A stretch of DNA of 64,000 nt from CAZRVH01 sp964603635. GTDB taxonomy: Bacteria; Patescibacteriota; Gracilibacteria; Peribacterales; Peribacteraceae. The notes below the pieces were generated by a model, which saw only the letters and a list, made by a program, of their open reading frames with translations, was not told where the DNA came from and searched no databases. Positions 60,829 through 64,000 of this stretch are shown here, piece after piece; the stretch's first letter is position 1, and each line of letters opens with the position of its first letter. The stretch covers positions 1 to 64,000 of the forward strand of contig CAZRVH010000003.1 of the NCBI GenBank assembly GCA_964603635.1. The letters are read 5' to 3'. The position numbers were made by a program, and so were the translations under genes.

Positions 60829-60972
60829 ACAGGGCGGCAGGAAACCCGCGTCCACGGAGGGTGAAGGGGAAGCCCCGCGTGCGAAGCACCGTGGCGAACG
60901 TTTCGACGCGACAGCGAGAAACGGAGCCCGCGGGGCGGGCGGCGTCGGACATTGGACGCGGGCCGCCTTTTT
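60829..60972 (+). ncRNA. Multi-hairpin region, candidate structured RNA
   Basis: Non-coding interval between pheT and the adenosyltransferase. GCGG/CCGC (60834-60849), CCACGG/CCGTGG (60852-60894) enclosing GGGG/CCCC and GTGC-GAA-GCAC, CGTTTC/GAAACG (60899-60923), GCCCGC-GGG-GCGGGC (60926-60940), then an alternative terminator GGCGGC/GCCGCC with TTTTT (60938-60972). The last two stems share bases and are mutually exclusive. No known RNA class recognised; a decayed repeat cluster is the alternative. Confidence 0.4.
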
Positions 60973-60973
60973 C

Positions 60974-61003
60974 CGTCCCTTTTTGGCGGGACAAAAAGGG
61001 ACG
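60974..61003. repeat. 12-bp inverted repeat upstream of the adenosyltransferase
   Basis: CGTCCCTTTTTG, loop GCGGGA, CAAAAAGGGACG. It ends 6 bases before the TATACT box of the next gene. Confidence 0.7.
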
Positions 61004-61021
61004 AATGCATATACTCATTCC

Positions 61022-61570
61022 ATGACCATCGTCACCAAAACCGGAGACAAGGGAACGACCGGATTGTTCGGCGGACAACGCGTGTCGAAGGACGATCCGC
61101 GCATCCACGCGTACGGCGACGTCGACGAACTCAACGCAGTCCTGGGTTTGATCATCGCGCACAAGGAAGTATCCCAGCCGATGCGCACGCAACTTACCCG
61201 CGTGCAGAATCTCCTCTTCCGTATGGGGGCGGATCTCGCAACACCCATCGAAAACAATGCCGCCAAGGTGCCGCGCATGGAACAACAGCACATCGACGAG
61301 ATCGAGGGATGGATCAAGGCGCTCGAGGAAGAACTCCCCCCCTTGCAATCCTTCATCCTCCCCGGCGGGACGGAATCCGCCGCGATGCTGCACCTGGCCC
61401 GCACGATTACGCGACGATCCGAACGTTGGGTGGTGTCACTGGCCGCAAAAGAACAGATCGGCCCATTCGTCGTCATCTACCTGAACCGCCTGAGCGATTA
61501 CCTGTTTCTTCTTGCTGAAAAGGCCAATAAGGACGCGGGAATGCCTGATACGCAGGTGAAGTATGATTAG
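61022..61570 (+). CDS. Cob(I)alamin adenosyltransferase, PduO type
   Basis: 182 aa. VTKTGDKGTTGLFGG near the N terminus is the PduO ATP-binding motif; YGDVDELNAVLG and ARTITRRSERWVV with LNRLSDYLFLLA complete the family pattern. Makes adenosylcobalamin. ATG 61022 has TATACT 6 bases upstream (leaderless). Suggests B12 salvage for a B12 enzyme elsewhere. Confidence 0.92.
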   Translation: MTIVTKTGDKGTTGLFGGQRVSKDDPRIHAYGDVDELNAVLGLIIAHKEVSQPMRTQLTRVQNLLFRMGADLATPIENNAAKVPRMEQQHIDEIEGWIKALEEELPPLQSFILPGGTESAAMLHLARTITRRSERWVVSLAAKEQIGPFVVIYLNRLSDYLFLLAEKANKDAGMPDTQVKYD

Positions 61571-61574
61571 GAAA

Positions 61575-61652
61575 GTAGACGGTAGGTTGTAGGCGGTAGG
61601 TTTTGGGCCGTTTTAATGACTTCTACGAGCTACAACCTACCACCTATAACCC
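61575..61652. repeat. GGTAGGTTGTAGG / CCTACAACCTACC inverted word repeat
   Basis: Left arm GACGGTAGGTTGTAGGCGGT, right arm GAGCTACAACCTACCACCTA around a 20-base loop; the clearest example of the word family. Confidence 0.8.
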
Positions 61653-61702
61653 CGTAAACTCTCCTTGACGACCCCATCCCCCATCTGTAACCTCCCCCCA
61701 CA

Positions 61703-61858
61703 ATGTTAGGAAAGCTCAAATGGCGTCGGCGTCTCCGCAAGCATGGCTTCCGTTCCAGGATGGCCACCGCTGACGGACGCAAAGTGCTGTCGCGCCGCCG
61801 CGCGACGGGCCGCAAGCGCCTGACGGTGCAGAAGAGGGCCCGCAAGATGGCACGCTAA
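61703..61858 (+). CDS. rpmH: Ribosomal protein bL34
   Basis: 51 aa, highly basic. HGFRSRMATADGRKVLSRRR followed by ATGRKRLTVQ is diagnostic for bL34. The N terminus MLGKLKWRRRLRK replaces the usual TYQPS segment. The neighbours usual for rpmH (rnpA, dnaA) are absent here. Confidence 0.93.
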   Translation: MLGKLKWRRRLRKHGFRSRMATADGRKVLSRRRATGRKRLTVQKRARKMAR

Positions 61859-61862
61859 AGAA

Positions 61863-61945
61863 GGGTTTGGTTTAGGAGTAGGATTAGGAGTTGTTTTTTC
61901 GAGATAAAAATTCCATATCCCCAACCCCAATCCTAACCCTATACT
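61863..61945. repeat. GGAGTAGGATTAGG / CCAATCCTAACCC inverted word repeat
   Basis: Left arm TTTAGGAGTAGGATTAGGAG, right arm CCCCAATCCTAACCCTATAC. The right arm runs into the TATACT -10 box (61940-61945) of the next gene. Confidence 0.75.
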
Positions 61946-61951
61946 CATTGC

Positions 61952-62242
61952 ATGCTCCGATACATGCATACTCTTTCAGCCATCCTCTTTTATATCCTGG
62001 GAGGCTCCGTATTCGCCGCCTACGTGCTGCATAGCAACGGCATCTGGGCCGACGGGACGATGCAGTGGATGCTATCGGTCATGCTGCCGCTTTTGGCATG
62101 CGGACTGCTGTACGGCGGGCTCAGCCTGTATACCAGCGTCCAAAGCACATCGGGCCGTTCCACGGGCCTCGCGACCGTCCTGGCCCTCGTCTCCATCCTC
62201 GTCTTCTCCGCTTTTGCCGTTCTCACGTTCTGGCCGAAGTGA
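61952..62242 (+). CDS. Small polytopic membrane protein, unknown
   Basis: 96 aa with three hydrophobic helices at about 5-27 (ILFYILGGSVFAAYVL), 37-58 and 70-93. TATACT lies 6 bases before ATG (leaderless). 27 bases upstream of the M16 peptidase gene. No family recognised. Confidence 0.7.
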   Translation: MLRYMHTLSAILFYILGGSVFAAYVLHSNGIWADGTMQWMLSVMLPLLACGLLYGGLSLYTSVQSTSGRSTGLATVLALVSILVFSAFAVLTFWPK

Positions 62243-62269
62243 TAGTATCCCCCCCTCCCCCCAACCCCT

Positions 62270-63529
62270 ATGTATACGCTCAAGAAACTCCCCTCCGGCC
62301 TCCCCGTCCTCACTGCTCCCGTGACCGGCACCGAGTCCGTCACCGTCATGGTGTTCGCGGGCGCGGGATCACGCTACGAGAAAAATGCCGAACGCGGCAT
62401 CAGCCACTTTTTGGAGCACATGTTCTTCAAGGGAGGCAAGAAATACAAGACGACGCAGGAGGTGAGCGCGGCGATCGACGGCGTGGGCGGTGACTTCAAC
62501 GCATTCACCGGAAAGGAATACGCGGGATATTACGTGAAGGTGGCGGCGGAGCAGACGGAGATGGCCTGCGACGTGCTGAGCGACATGCTTTTGAACGCCA
62601 CCTTCCCGCCCGAGGAAATTGACAAGGAGCGCGGCGTGATCATCGAGGAAGAGCGCATGTACCAAGACACGCCCATGTACCGCGCGGGTTGGGATTTCGA
62701 GGAACTGATCTTCGGCAACTGCCCGCTGGGGTGGGACACGATCGGGTTGGAGAGCGTCATCAAGAGCGTCACGCAGGCGGATTTCCAGGCGCATAAGGAT
62801 GCCCTGTACACCGCGGACAACACCGTCATCGCATTCGCGGGACGTATCACGGAAGAACAGGCGATGAAGTTGGCCGAGCAGTACTTCGGGGCGCTCGAAG
62901 GAAAGAAGAAAGGAGGCTTTGAGCCGTTTGGCGACTACAACAAGGAAAAAATCTTCCTGCGCACCAAGGCGACGGAACAGGCGCACCTGGTCCTCGGCGT
63001 ACCCGCTCCGGGATCGCTGGACAAGGACCACTTCGCCCACAAGCTGCTCGCCGTCATCCTGGGCGGCAACATGAGCAGCCGCATGTTCCTGAATATCCGC
63101 GAGGCGAAGGGCATGTGCTATTACATCTCCACGGATTCCGACAGTTACCTGGATGCGGGCGCTCTCTCCACGCGCGCGGGCATCGACCAATCAAGGCTCG
63201 ACGAGGCCGTGTCGGCCATCATGCACGAGTACATGACCTGCGCGGAGGACGGCGTGACGGAAGAAGAGCTGCAGCGTGCGAAGGATTACATCAAGGGGAA
63301 GGTAACGCTCAATTTGGAAGACAGCGAGGAACGCGCGCACTTCTACGGCAAGCAGCAACTCCTCTACCCGAAGATCAAGGACATTCCCGATTACTTCGCG
63401 GCGGTCGACGCGGTGACGAAAGGGCAGGTCGATGCGCTGGCAAAGCGCCTTCTGACGAGGGAAAACATGAAACTCGTCGTCATCGGCAAAGCAGACGATA
63501 AGGATCGCTTGCTGTCGCTGATCAGTTAA
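62270..63529 (+). CDS. M16 family zinc peptidase
   Basis: 419 aa. Inverted zinc motif HFLEH (46-50) with distal Glu near 126 (VIIEEERM). The second, catalytically inactive half has GGNMSSRMFLNIREAKGMCY and YISTDSDSY. Domain size matches processing-peptidase-like proteases (PqqL/YmxG). TAGTAT lies 21 bases before ATG. Confidence 0.93.
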   Translation: MYTLKKLPSGLPVLTAPVTGTESVTVMVFAGAGSRYEKNAERGISHFLEHMFFKGGKKYKTTQEVSAAIDGVGGDFNAFTGKEYAGYYVKVAAEQTEMACDVLSDMLLNATFPPEEIDKERGVIIEEERMYQDTPMYRAGWDFEELIFGNCPLGWDTIGLESVIKSVTQADFQAHKDALYTADNTVIAFAGRITEEQAMKLAEQYFGALEGKKKGGFEPFGDYNKEKIFLRTKATEQAHLVLGVPAPGSLDKDHFAHKLLAVILGGNMSSRMFLNIREAKGMCYYISTDSDSYLDAGALSTRAGIDQSRLDEAVSAIMHEYMTCAEDGVTEEELQRAKDYIKGKVTLNLEDSEERAHFYGKQQLLYPKIKDIPDYFAAVDAVTKGQVDALAKRLLTRENMKLVVIGKADDKDRLLSLIS

Positions 63530-63646
63530 GGCAATGATTCCGGCCGTCATACCGAAGGCTGCTGACACGAAGCCACGAATGTGACCTCGCATCATTGCAT
63601 CCGCGCTGGGGCATGCCACAATGGAGGCCTCCGTCCCCCTCTTTTC

Positions 63647-64000
63647 ATGAACGCACGCATCATCGCCTCATCGGTCCTCACGTCCCTTTCCCTCGCGCTC
63701 GCCCCGGCCGCCTTTGCGGAAGACGCGGTGGCCCCGGTGGAAAACGTCGAAACCGTCGAGTCCCTGTCACGCTCGCTGGCTTCGCTGAGCTGCGATGGAA
63801 AAGAGGGAAAGGAGACGGGACGCTGCATCACGGACGTCTTGAAGCGCATCAAAACCATCGAATACAACTTCGCCCAGTGGTACAAAAGGGAGGTGGCGGC
63901 ATGGAGAAAGGCGAATGACGGAGACGGGATCAGCGAGGAATACACGCTGGCCCTGAAGGCTTTCAACGACCAGATGCAGGAAAAAAGGAAATACTTCCAG
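63647..64000 (+). CDS. Secreted protein, partial (runs off the window)
   Basis: 118 codons open to the window edge. Signal peptide MNARIIASSVLTSLSLALA with likely cleavage after AAFA; the mature part is helical and charged (ESLSRSLASLSCDGKEGKET, ITDVLKRIKTIEYNF). Two cysteines 12 apart. Not enough to name it. Confidence 0.72.
   Translation, partial: MNARIIASSVLTSLSLALAPAAFAEDAVAPVENVETVESLSRSLASLSCDGKEGKETGRCITDVLKRIKTIEYNFAQWYKREVAAWRKANDGDGISEEYTLALKAFNDQMQEKRKYFQ

Noticed and set aside
60801..61010. Minus-strand 69-codon open frame
   Set aside because: Arg/Pro-rich translation of the hairpin cluster with no start signal or family; treated as non-coding.
60771..61021. Cobalamin riboswitch before the PduO-type gene
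   Set aside because: The conserved B12-box and pseudoknot sequences are not present, and the gene has its own leaderless-type TATACT box downstream of the hairpins.
1..64000. Reassigned TGA codon as in some CPR lineages
   Set aside because: TGA serves as the stop in many genes, including ATGA overlaps (9659, 16502, 42693, 57030), and no protein needs read-through.
1..64000. CRISPR array, insertion sequence or prophage
   Set aside because: Repeats are palindromic or word-like without regular spacers, and no transposase, integrase or phage structural gene is found.

Overview
This 64 kb window is dense, GC-rich bacterial chromosome. Genes abut, overlap by 1-20 bases or are separated by tens of bases, and no stretch longer than about 260 bases lacks a gene or a recognisable element. 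The standard code is used, with TGA as a stop in many ATGA overlaps. There is no rRNA, CRISPR array, transposase or phage gene. Compactness, bL28 and bL34, SufS-SufU, a PduO-type adenosyltransferase and a very large surface-glycan region without lipid A genes would fit a Patescibacteria/CPR lineage (Peregrinibacteria-like), but that assignment is an inference from gene content.

Positions 1-50758 are almost entirely nucleotide-sugar and glycan-polymer genes. They hold: UDP-glucuronate synthesis and epimerisation (ugd, a GAE-type epimerase); a polyprenyl-phosphate sugar module (DPM1-like GT2 enzymes, GtrA, GT-C membrane transferases, an FAD amino-oxidase-like protein); GDP-fucose synthesis (gmd, fcl); a UDP-HexNAc dehydrogenase; an AsnB-type amidotransferase and an ABC flippase/exporter. 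A nonulosonic (sialic-type) acid set follows (neuA, neuB, neuC, with an SDR and a CapD-like 4,6-dehydratase). Next come a WbpG-HisH-HisF sugar-amidation trio, a long minus-strand run of GT4 glycosyltransferases and methyltransferases with wecB, the rfbB/rfbC genes of dTDP-rhamnose synthesis, and a final GT4/GT2/GT-C block. Together they predict a complex acidic glycan (capsule, S-layer or glycoprotein glycan) assembled on a polyprenyl carrier. Several pathways are incomplete here (no rfbA/rfbD, no sugar aminotransferase).

Positions 50900-64000 are housekeeping: sufS-sufU, tRNA-Thr, a conserved unknown, a site-2 protease, rpmB, a DUF892 protein, a GGQ release-factor-like protein, a DUF218 protein, an HD phosphohydrolase, tRNA-Ser, pheT, a cobalamin adenosyltransferase, rpmH, an M16 peptidase and the start of a secreted protein.

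Two window-wide patterns stand out. First, at least two dozen start codons sit only 6-9 bases downstream of a -10-like hexamer (TATACT, TACAAT, TATAAT and relatives), so most mRNAs are probably leaderless; Shine-Dalgarno leaders are seen mainly at a few small or regulatory genes. Second, intergenic spaces are filled by short-word inverted repeats (for example GGTAGGTTGTAGG facing CCTACAACCTACC) and by palindromic repeats. These also invade coding sequences in frame (ugd, the FAD protein, a GT4), follow every tRNA, and lie between duplicated pieces of neighbouring genes (an epimerase tail, a GT4 start, an entire tRNA-Thr).
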